A stretch of 64,000 bases of DNA, from the NCBI RefSeq assembly GCF_010111755.1, contig NC_088962.1:248001-312000 (forward strand), written 5' to 3'. Positions 1-11,000 of the stretch are shown here, in pieces. The stretch's first letter is position 1. Each line of letters starts with the position of its first letter. A program made the position numbers and the translations under genes. The notes under the pieces were generated by a model. That model was not told the DNA's origin. It searched no databases and worked only from the letters and a program-made list of their open reading frames with translations. This DNA is from Nakaseomyces glabratus. Taxonomy: Eukaryota; Ascomycota; Saccharomycetes; Saccharomycetales; Saccharomycetaceae.

Positions 1-95
1 GCCGAGGTGGGCATTTACTATACTATAAAATTATGAAGACAAAAAAAAATGAATAAAGAAAAGAAAAGTATTTTGTAATTTTTCCTTCTATAAAA

Positions 96-2072
96 TTACA
101 TTTGGTTAGTATGCACTTCTGGGTCGTAATTCACTTTTACCATGGGTCTGTACACTGGTTCCCACATCTGTGATTTCACCCATTCTAGACATTGGTCGAA
201 GTCTCTTGGTACAGTGACTTTCTCACCGGGACTGCCTGGCACTTCTTCGTCTTCGATACGGGCAGTGCCTTCCTTTAACGATTGTAGAATAACCGCAGTA
301 GCTAGCTTAGCGGAAGTGTTTGTAATGTCTTCCAATGGTGGTAGCAAACCAGGCCTAGAGTCACCTGGTTTCAATGGAGATAGGGCCGCAAGTTGGTCTA
401 CTGCCGCGGAAATCATAGTGTCTGTGATAGCTGTGGCACGGGAAAGAACAGCACCTAGACCAATACCTGGGAATGAGAAACAGTTGTTATTCTCGGAGAT
501 ACGGTAGCCATTCACTGGAGCAAATGGAGAACCTGTTGCAACCAAGGCATCATTATTGGTCCACTCCATTAGATCAGATGGAACAGCCTCGTGTAATCTA
601 GTTGGATTGGATAGTGGGAAAATGATTGGTCTTGGGTTGTATTTATACATCTCTTGGACGATCTCCTTGGTAAAAGCACCTGCCTGTGTGGAACAACCTA
701 CCAAGCACGTTGGTTTCATCTTAGAAACAACGTTGAATAACTTGGTAGTATCAATATCATCCCAATCTTCGTCTGGTTTGGCATATCTGTGTTGAGCTAC
801 CGTTGAGTTCTCCTCCATAGATTCTAGGATTAAACCACGTCTGTCCATCAAATAAATGTTACTCCGAGCTTCTTCTGGAGTTAGTCCATGTGTAACCATG
901 TGATTTGTTATTTGGTCAGCAATACCAAGACCAGCAGACCCTGCTCCAAAAACTAACACCTTTGTATCCTTTAATTCTCTGTCTGTATGCTTTAGTGCAG
1001 CAAGCAATGAAGCAGTGACAACTGCACCAGTACCTTGAATGTCATCGTTGAAGCATGGCAAATCATAACGGTACTTATCCAGGATTCGTCTGGCGTTCTT
1101 AACACCGAAATCTTCGAAATGTAAAACGGCACTTGGATATAGTTTTTTGACCGCTTGGATAAAGCTATCTATGAAGTCATCATATTGCTTACCCCTTATC
1201 CTTGAGAATTTGTTACCCATATACAATTCATCTCTTGCTAATTTCTTGTTGTTAGTACCCACATCCAAGCAAACCGGTAGGACTCTTCCTGGATGGATAC
1301 CACCACATAAAGTCATTAGGGCTAATTTTGAAATCGCAATACGAACACCACCAACACCTTGGTCACCGATACCTAAGATACCTTCTGAATCAGATACAAC
1401 GATGTAGTCAACATCTTTGGCCTCTCCGTAAACTGCCAATCTCTTCTCCACAGAGTTTGGTTCTGTGATATCGAGGAATACACCTTCTGGTTTTCTGAAT
1501 CTGTGGGAATAAGATGCAATAGCATCACCCTCCGTTGGGGTATATATGATGGGAACCAACTCTCTAATGTGTTTTCTCACCAATGCAAAATACAAGACTT
1601 TATTCTGCACTCTCAAAGAAGTCATGAAGTCATTCTTGGCTAACGGTGTCTTTAAGTAACAAAGTTGCTTGTAGGCACGCTCAAGTTGTTCATCAAGTGT
1701 ATTCACTTGTGGAGGAAGCAAGGCCTCTAAGTTAAAGGCCTCTCTTTCCTCCTGAGTGAAGGCAGAACCTTTGTTGAAAAGTGGAGAATTAAGTAATTGA
1801 AAGGATTCCAACGGACATTCGATTACACCTTCCACTGTTAATCTCGTTGACTTAGGCGTACCTTTCTCTTGCAACTTCCTCTTTTTCTGCTTCAAGTATT
1901 CCTTGGCAGCTTCACCTACAGGAGTTTTGTGTGGTGAGGATGTATCCGCGTGTGGTGGGTATAGTGTGTTCTCCCTGGTAGTGGTAGCATATCCACGTTG
2001 TAACTCCAGTAAGGAACACAGGCTATTTATGCGCTGGCATGACCTTATCGATGGCTTCCTGAACAAAAACAT
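96..2072 (-). CDS. MAE1: Mitochondrial malic enzyme
   Basis: Catalyses oxidative decarboxylation of malate to pyruvate in the mitochondrial matrix, supplying pyruvate and NAD(P)H. The 658-residue product is close to the roughly 669 residues of yeast Mae1. The open frame runs further upstream only from a TTG. The first ATG, at 2072, gives an Arg/Ser-rich N-terminus (MFLFRKPSIRS...) typical of a mitochondrial presequence, so I start there. Visible family motifs are SYSHRFRKPEGVFLD in the N-terminal malic domain, FNDDIQGTGAV near residue 340, the Rossmann glycine motif FGAGSAGLG near 374, and PLSNPT in the C-terminal half. It is divergent from TFA1, the same arrangement as YKL029C/YKL028W. Confidence 0.96.
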   Translation of the reverse strand: MFLFRKPSIRSCQRINSLCSLLELQRGYATTTRENTLYPPHADTSSPHKTPVGEAAKEYLKQKKRKLQEKGTPKSTRLTVEGVIECPLESFQLLNSPLFNKGSAFTQEEREAFNLEALLPPQVNTLDEQLERAYKQLCYLKTPLAKNDFMTSLRVQNKVLYFALVRKHIRELVPIIYTPTEGDAIASYSHRFRKPEGVFLDITEPNSVEKRLAVYGEAKDVDYIVVSDSEGILGIGDQGVGGVRIAISKLALMTLCGGIHPGRVLPVCLDVGTNNKKLARDELYMGNKFSRIRGKQYDDFIDSFIQAVKKLYPSAVLHFEDFGVKNARRILDKYRYDLPCFNDDIQGTGAVVTASLLAALKHTDRELKDTKVLVFGAGSAGLGIADQITNHMVTHGLTPEEARSNIYLMDRRGLILESMEENSTVAQHRYAKPDEDWDDIDTTKLFNVVSKMKPTCLVGCSTQAGAFTKEIVQEMYKYNPRPIIFPLSNPTRLHEAVPSDLMEWTNNDALVATGSPFAPVNGYRISENNNCFSFPGIGLGAVLSRATAITDTMISAAVDQLAALSPLKPGDSRPGLLPPLEDITNTSAKLATAVILQSLKEGTARIEDEEVPGSPGEKVTVPRDFDQCLEWVKSQMWEPVYRPMVKVNYDPEVHTNQM

Positions 2073-3171
2073 GGCAGGCTTGGTAAACACTTGTGGGCCT
2101 TTCTTTATAGCGATGGAAGGATTTTCTATAATTCTCAGTCCACGTATAACTATTAACCTCAATTGATCAAGTGTTTAATTTCAAAGACCTAATCGATAGA
2201 AATTATGTGAATACAATTAGTGAGAATTGTAACTCAGTGTCTTGTATATGAATACGCTAAGAGAGTATATAAATATGGCAATACTACAAATCCAAGAAAG
2301 ACCTTCCTATCGCTAGGCGATGAGGATGGAATTTGGCTGATTGATAACAAATTGAACTTCTAAAGATCATCTCGAAGGTGATGGCCCAGAGACAGCTTGA
2401 AAAAAAAAAAGTTGAAAAAAATTAATGAACCCATCGATGTAATTTAATTAAAATGACTCAAACCGGACCTGACATCCTTTTCTTGGAGTTCATCTCTAGC
2501 AGAATGACAATCTGCATTCAACACGATTAGAACAGCTTTCGGATGCCTAGTTGTGGCCATGAAGTGACCGTGAGGTGACCGTGAGGTGAAGATCGGATAT
2601 ACTCTTGGTTTACATATGTAGTGAGCAATATTGCTCGGATATATGGGAGTAAGAAAGACTATTTTACACTTTGGTGTGACTAAAGGTATCACGCCGAACT
2701 GGTATAGGAGATGACCACGCAGAGTCAATTGCATTACTGTACAACTCAAAGGGATTAGTCAACTTTGAGCTGGTAACGCAGGGTGGATCGTCCACCAAAT
2801 ATCAAAAGGGGAATTTGTAGTAATCATTTAACTGTAGTTAACCATCACAGTAAAGATGTCTATTTAACACTCTGTATTTGGCATGAGTATGCTGTTTCCT
2901 TAATGTTAGACTGGGCATCGGGTGTCTTGACGTGTTGTACTACTCTTGATCATGTGACTTATTTTATAAGAATAGTGAAAATTGAAAGCTTCAGCAATTG
3001 GATCAAATAGAAATGTTAGTAGTTTGAAGATACTGAATAAATCTACTGTAAGAGTATCAACTTTCAACTTGAAACACTTCCCTGTACATAGAGCATCCCG
3101 TACTTCTATACTGGGATTTTTATACTCTTAGAAGCACAAGGGGATTTGGTAGAGGAGACTAATTCGAGATT
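2073..3171. promoter_or_regulatory. Divergent MAE1/TFA1 intergenic region
   Basis: A 1.1-kb region separating two divergent starts, so it must hold both promoters. I see a TATATAAAT at 2266-2273, a perfect Gcn4-type TGACTCA at 2454-2460, a short tandem repeat at 2564-2591, a 6-bp-stem hairpin (GGTGGA-TCG-TCCACC) at 2782-2796, and a Cbf1-like CATGTGAC near 2952. I found no tRNA, and the open frames on either strand here are not protein-like. Confidence 0.6.
2564..2591. repeat. 11-bp tandem repeat, about 2.5 copies
   Basis: The unit GTGACCGTGAG occurs at 2564-2574 and 2575-2585, followed by a partial copy. It lies in the MAE1/TFA1 divergent promoter region. Confidence 0.7.
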
Positions 3172-4572
3172 ATGGACGTTCCTATCGATGAGATTGTTAA
3201 AAACCTGCTGAAGTTTGTGGTGAGAGGCTTTTATGGGGGGTCTTATGTGCTCGTTCTAGATGCAATCATATACCATTCAGTGCTAGTTGAAGAGGATTTG
3301 AAACAGTTGTTGAGTATCAATAAGACAGAGCTTGGACCTCTGATTGCAAGGCTGCGGTCGGACAGGCTAGTCTCCACACATAAGCAAAGGGAATATCCTC
3401 CTAATTCCAAGAGTGTAGAGAGATGTTACTACTACATCAAGTATCCACATGCAGTGGACTCCATCAAGTGGAAAGTTCATCAGTTAGTGCAAAGGATGAA
3501 GGAGGACCTCGATAAAAACTCTGAACCCAATGGATACATGTGCCCTATATGTTTGACTAAATATACACAACTGGAAGCCATTCAGTTGTTGAACTATGAA
3601 AGAACAGAATTTTTATGTTCTTTATGTGACGAGCCATTGATTGAAGACGACTCTGGTAAGAAGAACAAAGAGAAACAGGACAAACTAAATAGGCTGATGG
3701 ACCAAATTCAACCGATTATTGATTACTTGAAAAAGATTGACGATTCTAGAATAGAAGAAAACACATTTGAACTAGCACTGGCGAGATTGATCCCACCTCA
3801 GAATCAACTTAACGCAGCATACACATTCAACCCCAAGAAGGGTTCTACCATGTTCAAGCCAGGTGAAACCACTTTGGATGCAAACTCTATTATGGGTAAC
3901 TCACTTGGTAATGACAGTAGTAGGCGTGCAGGTGCTAACTCACAAGCTACTCTTCATGTTAATATCACTACTGCAAATGATGAAATTGTACAAAGACAAT
4001 TACAAGAACGTCAAGCAGAAGAGAAGAGAAAGCAAAATGCTGTTCCTGAATGGCATCAACAGAGTACCATTGGTAAGACAGCACTAGGTAGATTAGACTC
4101 CGATGAAGAATTTGATCCCCAGACTACTCAGCAGGCATTACAATCTACCATGGGTGGCGGTTCAGATGTTGTAGATGAAGAATCTACATATGGCTACAAC
4201 AATAATCTAACAGCAAACCAAAGAGAGGAGAAGGAAAATGAAAGAACATTGAACGAATACTACGCTGCTTTAGCTAGAAAGCAGGCAAAGGCTAAAAAAG
4301 AAGAAGAGGAAGAGGAAGAGGAAGAAATGGAGGATGTTAATGATGATAACGTGGACGGGAATGATGATGATGAAGATGGTTTCGAAGATGTGGTAACAGG
4401 CAACAACGGCACAACTCAGAATCAATCTGAAGATAGCGAGGATAACGAAGACATCGCGGCCTTTGAAGATGAATTCGAAGATGTAATGGATGAATCGGAC
4501 GAGAAAAAGATCTCTAACGGCGAAGATAAAAACAAGGATGATGATATGGATATAGAGTTTGAAGATGTTTAA
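3172..4572 (+). CDS. TFA1: TFIIE large subunit (TFIIE-alpha)
   Basis: Large subunit of general transcription factor TFIIE, which recruits and regulates TFIIH at RNA polymerase II promoters in the nucleus. The 466-residue product starts MDVPIDEIVKNLLKFVVRGFY, the winged-helix region of TFIIE-alpha. A C4 zinc ribbon follows, with MCPIC (Cys124 and Cys127) and CSLC (Cys149 and Cys152). The second half is low-complexity and very acidic, with long Glu runs near 4305-4330 and Asp/Glu clusters to the C-terminus. Yeast Tfa1 is about 482 residues with the same layout. The ATG at 3172 is the first in frame. Confidence 0.96.
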   Translation: MDVPIDEIVKNLLKFVVRGFYGGSYVLVLDAIIYHSVLVEEDLKQLLSINKTELGPLIARLRSDRLVSTHKQREYPPNSKSVERCYYYIKYPHAVDSIKWKVHQLVQRMKEDLDKNSEPNGYMCPICLTKYTQLEAIQLLNYERTEFLCSLCDEPLIEDDSGKKNKEKQDKLNRLMDQIQPIIDYLKKIDDSRIEENTFELALARLIPPQNQLNAAYTFNPKKGSTMFKPGETTLDANSIMGNSLGNDSSRRAGANSQATLHVNITTANDEIVQRQLQERQAEEKRKQNAVPEWHQQSTIGKTALGRLDSDEEFDPQTTQQALQSTMGGGSDVVDEESTYGYNNNLTANQREEKENERTLNEYYAALARKQAKAKKEEEEEEEEEMEDVNDDNVDGNDDDEDGFEDVVTGNNGTTQNQSEDSEDNEDIAAFEDEFEDVMDESDEKKISNGEDKNKDDDMDIEFEDV

Positions 4573-5146
4573 GGTAATATTAGTAGTCTGAATAAGCACT
4601 GCCTAACATGCTATAGTTACGGGTGTTAATATTACACTGTAAACCCTATGCATTGCATTATTAAAAAGCAAATATATGATATTTAACTCACTAATCTTGA
4701 ATATACTTTATAGTGGATTATGACAGCTTTCATAATTATCATAATTCGCATTTCATGTATTTCCAATTGGACGGTGATCCTAAATCCGATGGAATTTTTC
4801 CACCTCTGAAATAGATTTTATGCGACTCGCGATGAAAGAAATTGCTTACTTCTACGAATGTTTCTTAGAGAGTGAAAAAATAAACCTATTAAAATTCCGA
4901 TGGGAACCTTACTGCCCATTGTTTTAGAGTCATCAATGCATGAATAGTAATTTGATTAACTGATATTTCTCCAGCTTGCTCAATTAGATTATATAAATAC
5001 TCTGTTGATAGTTCTCGCTTTCTATTTGTATCAATTTTATTTGTCATTGGCTATTTCATTGGTTGGAAAAGGTCAACAATAAAATAGAGAGAGTTGGGAT
5101 CTTGAGCTAACATTTACGAGTTATAACAAAGTACACTAAAGATAAG
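4573..5146 (+). promoter_or_regulatory. TFA1 3' flank and CTP1 promoter
   Basis: 574 bp between two + strand genes. TATATAAA at 4990-4997 lies about 150 bp upstream of the CTP1 ATG. Two inverted CCAAT boxes (ATTGG at 5046-5050 and 5058-5062) sit closer to it. HAP-complex binding to CCAAT would suit a mitochondrial carrier, but that is inference. Confidence 0.5.
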
Positions 5147-6040
5147 ATGTCAAAGGACTCTAAGAAAGTGGATCCAACCAAATCATTTGTTGCTGGTGCT
5201 CTGGCAGGTGCTGTTGAAGCTTCTATAACATATCCATTTGAATTTGCGAAGACGAGGCTGCAACTGATTGATAAATCTTCTAAGGCATCGAGAAACCCAT
5301 TGGTGCTTATATATAATACAGCGAAGACACAAGGTGTCGGTGCAATTTATGTGGGTTGTCCCGCCTTCATTGTTGGTAACACAGCGAAGGCAGCTACAAG
5401 ATTCCTTGGTTATGATACGATCAGGAATTTATTAAAGGATAAGAAGACTGGAGAATTGAGTGGTCCCAGAGGTGTTCTTGCTGGTCTCGGGGCTGGACTA
5501 CTAGAAAGTGTTGTAGCAGTAACTCCCTTTGAAGCAATCAAAACAGTTTTGATTGATGATAAACAGTCGGTACGACCAAAATATCAGAACAATGGGCGTA
5601 GTATGGCTCGTAATTATATATCACTTGTAAAAGATGAAGGTTTTCGAGGTCTTTATGGTGGTGTGCTACCCGTTTCGATGAGACAAGCAGCTAATCAAGC
5701 TGTTAGATTGGGTTGTTATAATAAAATCAAGGTGTTAGTTCAGGATTATACTGGTGCACCTAAGGATAAACCTTTGACATCTGGATTGACATTTATTGTA
5801 GGTGCCTTCAGTGGTGTGGTAACAGTTTATGCCACCATGCCTATCGATACTGTAAAAACACGTATGCAAAGTTTGACTGCAAGCAAATACTCATCAACTC
5901 TAAATTGTTTCACTACGATCTATAAGGAGGAAGGTTTAAAGACGTTTTGGAAAGGAGCAACCCCAAGATTAGGAAGATTAATTTTGAGTGGAGGTATCGT
6001 ATTTACTATTTATGAAAATGTATTGCTTTATTTGAGCTAG
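5147..6040 (+). CDS. CTP1: Mitochondrial tricarboxylate (citrate) carrier
   Basis: Inner-membrane carrier that exchanges citrate/isocitrate between matrix and cytosol. At 297 residues it is close to yeast Ctp1 (299). It has the three-fold mitochondrial carrier repeat, each with a P-x-[DE]-x-x-[KR] signature: PFEFAK near residue 30, PFEAIK near 126 and PIDTVK near 231. Glycine-rich helices (AGALAGAVEAS; GLGAGLLESV; GAFSGVVTVYA) precede each signature. It is convergent with BSD2, as in the YBR291C/YBR290W block, which supports orthology. Confidence 0.96.
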   Translation: MSKDSKKVDPTKSFVAGALAGAVEASITYPFEFAKTRLQLIDKSSKASRNPLVLIYNTAKTQGVGAIYVGCPAFIVGNTAKAATRFLGYDTIRNLLKDKKTGELSGPRGVLAGLGAGLLESVVAVTPFEAIKTVLIDDKQSVRPKYQNNGRSMARNYISLVKDEGFRGLYGGVLPVSMRQAANQAVRLGCYNKIKVLVQDYTGAPKDKPLTSGLTFIVGAFSGVVTVYATMPIDTVKTRMQSLTASKYSSTLNCFTTIYKEEGLKTFWKGATPRLGRLILSGGIVFTIYENVLLYLS

Positions 6041-6238
6041 TGGCAGCAATGACATTAAATATAAGACACTTTTTTAATTATTAATTTTATAGAGGTAGTT
6101 GCAATATTTACTGCGTGGCTAGACTTATTAATTGACAGCCTTTAATCATACCCCAAATAAAAACAGAGAAATAAAAAGTTATGAAAATTGCTATTGCCCT
6201 AAAAAAATACTAAAAACGACCCAAAATTATGTATAATG

Positions 6239-7177
6239 CTAAACTTGCTGTTCCTCCTGTGAAAGATACTTTCTTTCCATCTTTTTCACCTTGACGTAAT
6301 CGTATATACTCTTTATTGCGATGAATATACCTAATAACGCCGCAAATATTGTAATAAATGACCAAGACTGCTTCTTTTCTTCAAGACCATGGCTGAGAGA
6401 TGATTCAAAATTATCCATTTCAGTTCCATCTTCGGGTATTTGTAAATCGTTATAATCATTTGGATTCTCGATTTTTATACGATCTGCTGTCTTGTCTTTA
6501 CCAACTTTAACATCAACATTCCGGGGCCTCATAGAGTATGCATAGCCAATAAATGTTAGTCCTAAACCAAATCTGGAGCCTTGTTTAGCAGCATGTGATG
6601 TATGTAGTAGGTATGTCACCAAAAACCCTACGAATTGGAAACTGGTACTCACAATAATATTCCAAAATAGGTTTGCGATATTACCAACTGGTAAGCCCTC
6701 AATACAGATTTCATCGTAATACATATCAGTGCTGCTCAAGTCCATTCCGTAGTAAGATGGTGACATATCTGCAGCCGCTTCATCATATGTTGGAGGATTA
6801 TCTTGTTGAGTATGTTCGTTTGCTCCGTCTCTATCAGGTTTGGCACTTAGGTTGGAAAATACACCATCGAAACCAACACCTCTCGAATTAGATCCATTGG
6901 CGTTATTCCGCCTTTTGAAAAACCTATCTAATATGTTGAAGTGACGCCCAATGTTATCTATATGTCTGGCAGCTCTTCCAAAATCCGTAGGTAGCAATCT
7001 GTCCGAACTACTAACACCAGGGTCTTCCTCTTCATTATTCGTTGTTCCTTGAGTCTCCTCACCGTTTGTGTTGTTTGCCATTTCTATCTCCACCCTATGC
7101 GTATTCGATTCCGGGGTATCAGAAGTTATTTCAATCTGGGGAACAGTTGTGTTATTATGTCTATCTTCTTCACTCAT
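6239..7177 (-). CDS. BSD2: Membrane adaptor of the Rsp5 ubiquitin ligase
   Basis: Ndfip-like membrane protein. In yeast, Bsd2 brings Rsp5 to metal transporters (Smf1/Smf2) and misfolded membrane cargo for vacuolar sorting. The 312-residue product (yeast 321) has a disordered, Ser/Thr/Asn-rich N-terminus and a PPTY motif at about residues 128-131 for the Rsp5 WW domains. Hydrophobic segments lie near 168-191, 202-216 and 272-292, with a charged tail after the last. Its neighbours CTP1 and SNF5 match the S. cerevisiae order. Confidence 0.92.
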   Translation of the reverse strand: MSEEDRHNNTTVPQIEITSDTPESNTHRVEIEMANNTNGEETQGTTNNEEEDPGVSSSDRLLPTDFGRAARHIDNIGRHFNILDRFFKRRNNANGSNSRGVGFDGVFSNLSAKPDRDGANEHTQQDNPPTYDEAAADMSPSYYGMDLSSTDMYYDEICIEGLPVGNIANLFWNIIVSTSFQFVGFLVTYLLHTSHAAKQGSRFGLGLTFIGYAYSMRPRNVDVKVGKDKTADRIKIENPNDYNDLQIPEDGTEMDNFESSLSHGLEEKKQSWSFITIFAALLGIFIAIKSIYDYVKVKKMERKYLSQEEQQV

Positions 7178-8001
7178 ATTATAAATCTTATAATGATCAA
7201 ATGTGTTGAATTCTTGTTGAGCACAAAAATATGCTGTCTTTCTTTGCCGAATTGTATCCTTCTTAATACCTTGCCAAAATAAAAGCTGTTCGCTATCTCT
7301 ATAAAAAGTGCAAGTTTAATTATTAGGAGAAAGTTAAGCTGGTATCAAAAGAAAAATAATGAAATATCAAAGGATATCGAGTGAAGGAGCTTTCGTATTA
7401 GTCTTGAAGGAAAACTTAACAAATCAGATATTCTTGGAATCAGAAACTGTACAAGTGTTAGAGGGCACTTTATTATTTGCTTCTTTCGCCCCGCGATATA
7501 TAAAAACTGGGTCTTCAAACAGCTTATGATGATATATTCAATATCCACTATTTTAGAATGTAATCCTGTGCAGATTATATTGTTTAAACGCAATAGTGCT
7601 TAGATGCTCTTCAAAAGCAGTGCTTAAACCTTCGTTATCCTGGGCAAATCTATTACCTGTCCCAGCCACCTTTCCTTTTCGCTCAGTGCGGGAGAGTTTC
7701 TTGACTTTCAGGTCGTTTGGCGAGCTTCCGTTTAATTTTTGATTTACGTCGGATGGGCTTCCCACCTTAATAATAAAGTATCAATGCATTACTCATCATT
7801 CTGAATATAAGTACAGACACCGGCTTAGTATTGCGCTCAAGGTGTCGCCTTTATATTTTTCAAAGACATGTTTAGGAAGGGCCAAGTGAATATACGATGT
7901 AATTGAAAATGTATATGTTCTTAGTATTACAAAAAAATGGTGCAGACACTATCTTGCCTGTCCTGTCCATTCTAAAGTTATGTATATATGTCTGCTATTT
8001 A
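7178..8001. other. BSD2-SNF5 intergenic region
   Basis: 824 bp between two - strand genes, holding the BSD2 promoter and the SNF5 3' end. The only notable content is a 70-codon - strand frame without ATG at 7553-7765, described separately. No RNA gene was seen. Confidence 0.5.
7553..7765 (-). other. ATG-less 70-codon open frame, possible exon or relic
   Basis: A hydrophilic, protein-like frame (VGSPSDVNQKLNGSS... to ...QYNLHRITF stop) that lacks any ATG. It opens at a GTG, with an in-frame TGA six codons upstream. Its composition, with a basic middle (KKLSRTERKGK) and a mixed C-terminus, looks coding. I could not find a convincing 5' exon: there is no GTATGT donor between it and the SNF5 stop, only a weak GTATAT and a TACTAAG-like branch sequence. 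It could be a terminal exon with unusual splice signals, a non-AUG-initiated micro-protein, a decayed gene, or chance. I recognise no family. Confidence 0.25.
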
Positions 8002-11000
8002 TTACAATTGGGTCTTTTCCTGACCATCTGTATTGTCTGTATCAGGTTTTTCGGTGGTCTCATTGTGAGTCTGATTATCATCATATTGATTTCCGCTTTC
8101 TTCACTACCCATTCTAGTAGCTTCTGTCTCTTCATTATCCTTTCCAGCAACTTCTGTCTCTTTATTATCCTTTCCAGCAACTTCTGTCTCTTCATTATCC
8201 TTTCCAGCTACTTCCGTATCAGCATTATCATTTTCGTTGGAAGTATTTATGTTTTCAGATTCTAGCCTATTATCATTAGATGAGCCTTCTTTGTTTTCCT
8301 CCTCAGGAGATTTCATCCCTGATTCTATGGATTGCGGTACTTCGTCGGATGGAGATTTGGCTTCCTTTTGTGTTGTATTAACTTCAAGTGGTGGGGTACC
8401 GTTTACTTGTTCTGATTCACCAACCTTTTTTATGTCAGTGGAATCAACTGGTGGTTTCTCGCCATCAAGTTTTTCATCGATATGTGAGTTTAATTCCTGT
8501 TCACTAACGACTTGTTTCTCACCACTTTCTGCCTCCACAACTTTGTCCATTGTTTCTTTATCTTCAATCTTCTCAGAATTTTCGGTTGCCGTCTCAGGCT
8601 CTTCTTTTTTCTCTTCAGTTTGACTTTCTACAATTGGAGTAATAGCATCGATATCTTGTTCTCTCTTGTCCTCGGGGACTTCACTTGCTGCTTGGATAGT
8701 TTGTGAAGGGTTTGATATATTTTGCATTGATGGTGCAGCTTCAGCAGAAATGTTATCATCCTCCTTTTTAATTGGGACATCAGTGTTAGTGCTGTCACCT
8801 CCGAAATGCTGGCCATGTTGTTCTACTGCCAGTGGAGCTGCAGTCTTTTGGGGGAGTTTAATGGATACTAACATTGACTTTCCAGGAATATGATCAACAA
8901 CATAACATGGAGGCATGACTGGTTCAGGTGGTGGCCCCCTCGATTGATATTCAACAGACGTTTCTAAGTTATATGAGAAGACAGATGGGCCTAAATCAAC
9001 ACCTCCAGGAAGTATGGTACTTGGTATAGGAGTTCTAAAGGTTCTTGGAATATCAGCAATATCAGGTAATGTAGCCTCACCACCCACTGATGAGTTGTTT
9101 GCTGCACTTGCGTTTGCATTAGTAGAAGACATCGACATACCACCAATATTTGTATTACCACGTCTACTAAATCTACCCTGTCTTCTTTTACGTCTGGTAT
9201 CCCTATCTTTGTCTTTATCTAGTCTTTCCAGCTCAGCGGGGGAAATTTGAAGTATGTTGGGCGTAAAAACTTTACAATCTGCAGGAGGTCTATATACGTC
9301 ATCAACTGTGACCACGGGTAGTATTCTACTTCTAATATCATCATCCTCTACAATACCTCCATCAAATCCGTAGCCCAGCATTATCAATGATTTATGGTAC
9401 ATATGAACCTGCTCTCTAATGCTATGAGCAATTGCGGAGACAAATTCACCAGGTAGCTCTAATTCGCGACACATACATTCGGCAAACTCCTCTGGGGAAT
9501 TGTCAGGGTTGGAAAGATCCCATTCGAACTGGTCAATCAATTGGGTTTGTCCTACAACAATGTCAAGTTTAATTGTAATTCTCATGTCGTCTCCACCAAT
9601 TCTTGACAAATGTTCTTCAATAAATGGATTAGGTTGATATTCCTGAACTTGCTCTTTTATGGACTGTGAAATCATATCAATGGCGTGTCTTTTGATCGAA
9701 GTGTCAAATTGATAGTCGGCTACCATATCCTCCACAAACTCGTTTATGTCAACAACAGATTCATTCCGATTCCATAGTAATGTGTCTCTCAAGAAGAATT
9801 TATCCCTCTCCAAGTCAAATTCTAATCTAACAGGGACGAGATTTTCTGCGTCCTCACTCATTGCCTGTTTGTATAGTTTTATTTTATCGGGTGAATAGAA
9901 GTTTCTACCAGCAATTGGATGAAATGGTACAACTTTTGTAGTGGTATTTGTGATTCCATTGCCATAACCCGAGTAACCGTTACCCCATATACTTGCTGTT
10001 GGTATGTTTTGAGAGGTATTCGTTATAGATTTCATTCTGGTGGTCTTCAAATCCTGATAGTATTTTAAGGTATGCCACAATTTGCTTACATATTCTTTGT
10101 TACTAAAACCGTAAATACTGAAAGGATCATACCCATTAACTTCTCTGTGTTGGGCACTAACATTAGCTTTATCCCTTTGAGTAATTTGCTCATAGAGCAG
10201 GATATCAGTAGTAGGGTTTCTTGAGGACCAGTATGATGGATTAGGTAGTTTAGTTTCTGGGGGATCATAATTAATGGTTTGGAAGCTTGGTAGTTCGTAC
10301 TTCCTCATATCAATTTGTGGGGGTGGAATATTCTGCGGGAGGGCCATGGGAGGTATTTGGTTGGTTATTCCTGGAGATTCTGGAACATAATTTGCAGCTG
10401 TTGTCATCTTCTGGTTCACCACCCTTGAACCTTGTTTATTCGCTGTCATTTTTGTCTGACTTTTTGATCCTGTATTCTGTTGGTCCTGCTGTTCCAACAA
10501 GTTCTTTACATGTTGTTCAGCTGCTGTTATCGCGGCAACCACAGCTGGATTATTTTTTGCTATTGCTTGCTGTTTCAAAGTCTGTAATACTTGTTGCTGA
10601 GAAGCCAGTGGTAATTGAGCTATTTGTGGAGGAAGCGTTGGCGGTACTCCCCCTGTGTTTGGATTTACAGAGCCCGTTGACGAATTAGGTGGGGAATTAT
10701 GAAATGCGGTGGGTGTAGAGTTACTTTGTTGAAAAGCATGATTTTGTTGAATTTCCTGCACTGCCGGTGAGGGGGCATTTGATGCTGGTTTCCGTTGAGT
10801 TGAAATTTTATTGGCCGCTGACACCTGTTCCTGCGGTGTTGATGCTTGACTGTTCTGAGCTTGTTGTTGTTGCATTCTCGCATACAACAGCTGTTGATGT
10901 CTGTTCTGTATCATTTGCAATTGCTGTGGAGTCAGATTTTGAAGGTATTGTTGTGGTATTTGAGACAGTTTAAAAGATGGTGTTCCTATATTCCTGAATA

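Noticed and set aside
2317..2340. GATGAG...CTGA resembling C/D snoRNA boxes
   Set aside because: Spacing and terminal stem do not fit a C/D snoRNA, and it lies in the MAE1 promoter.
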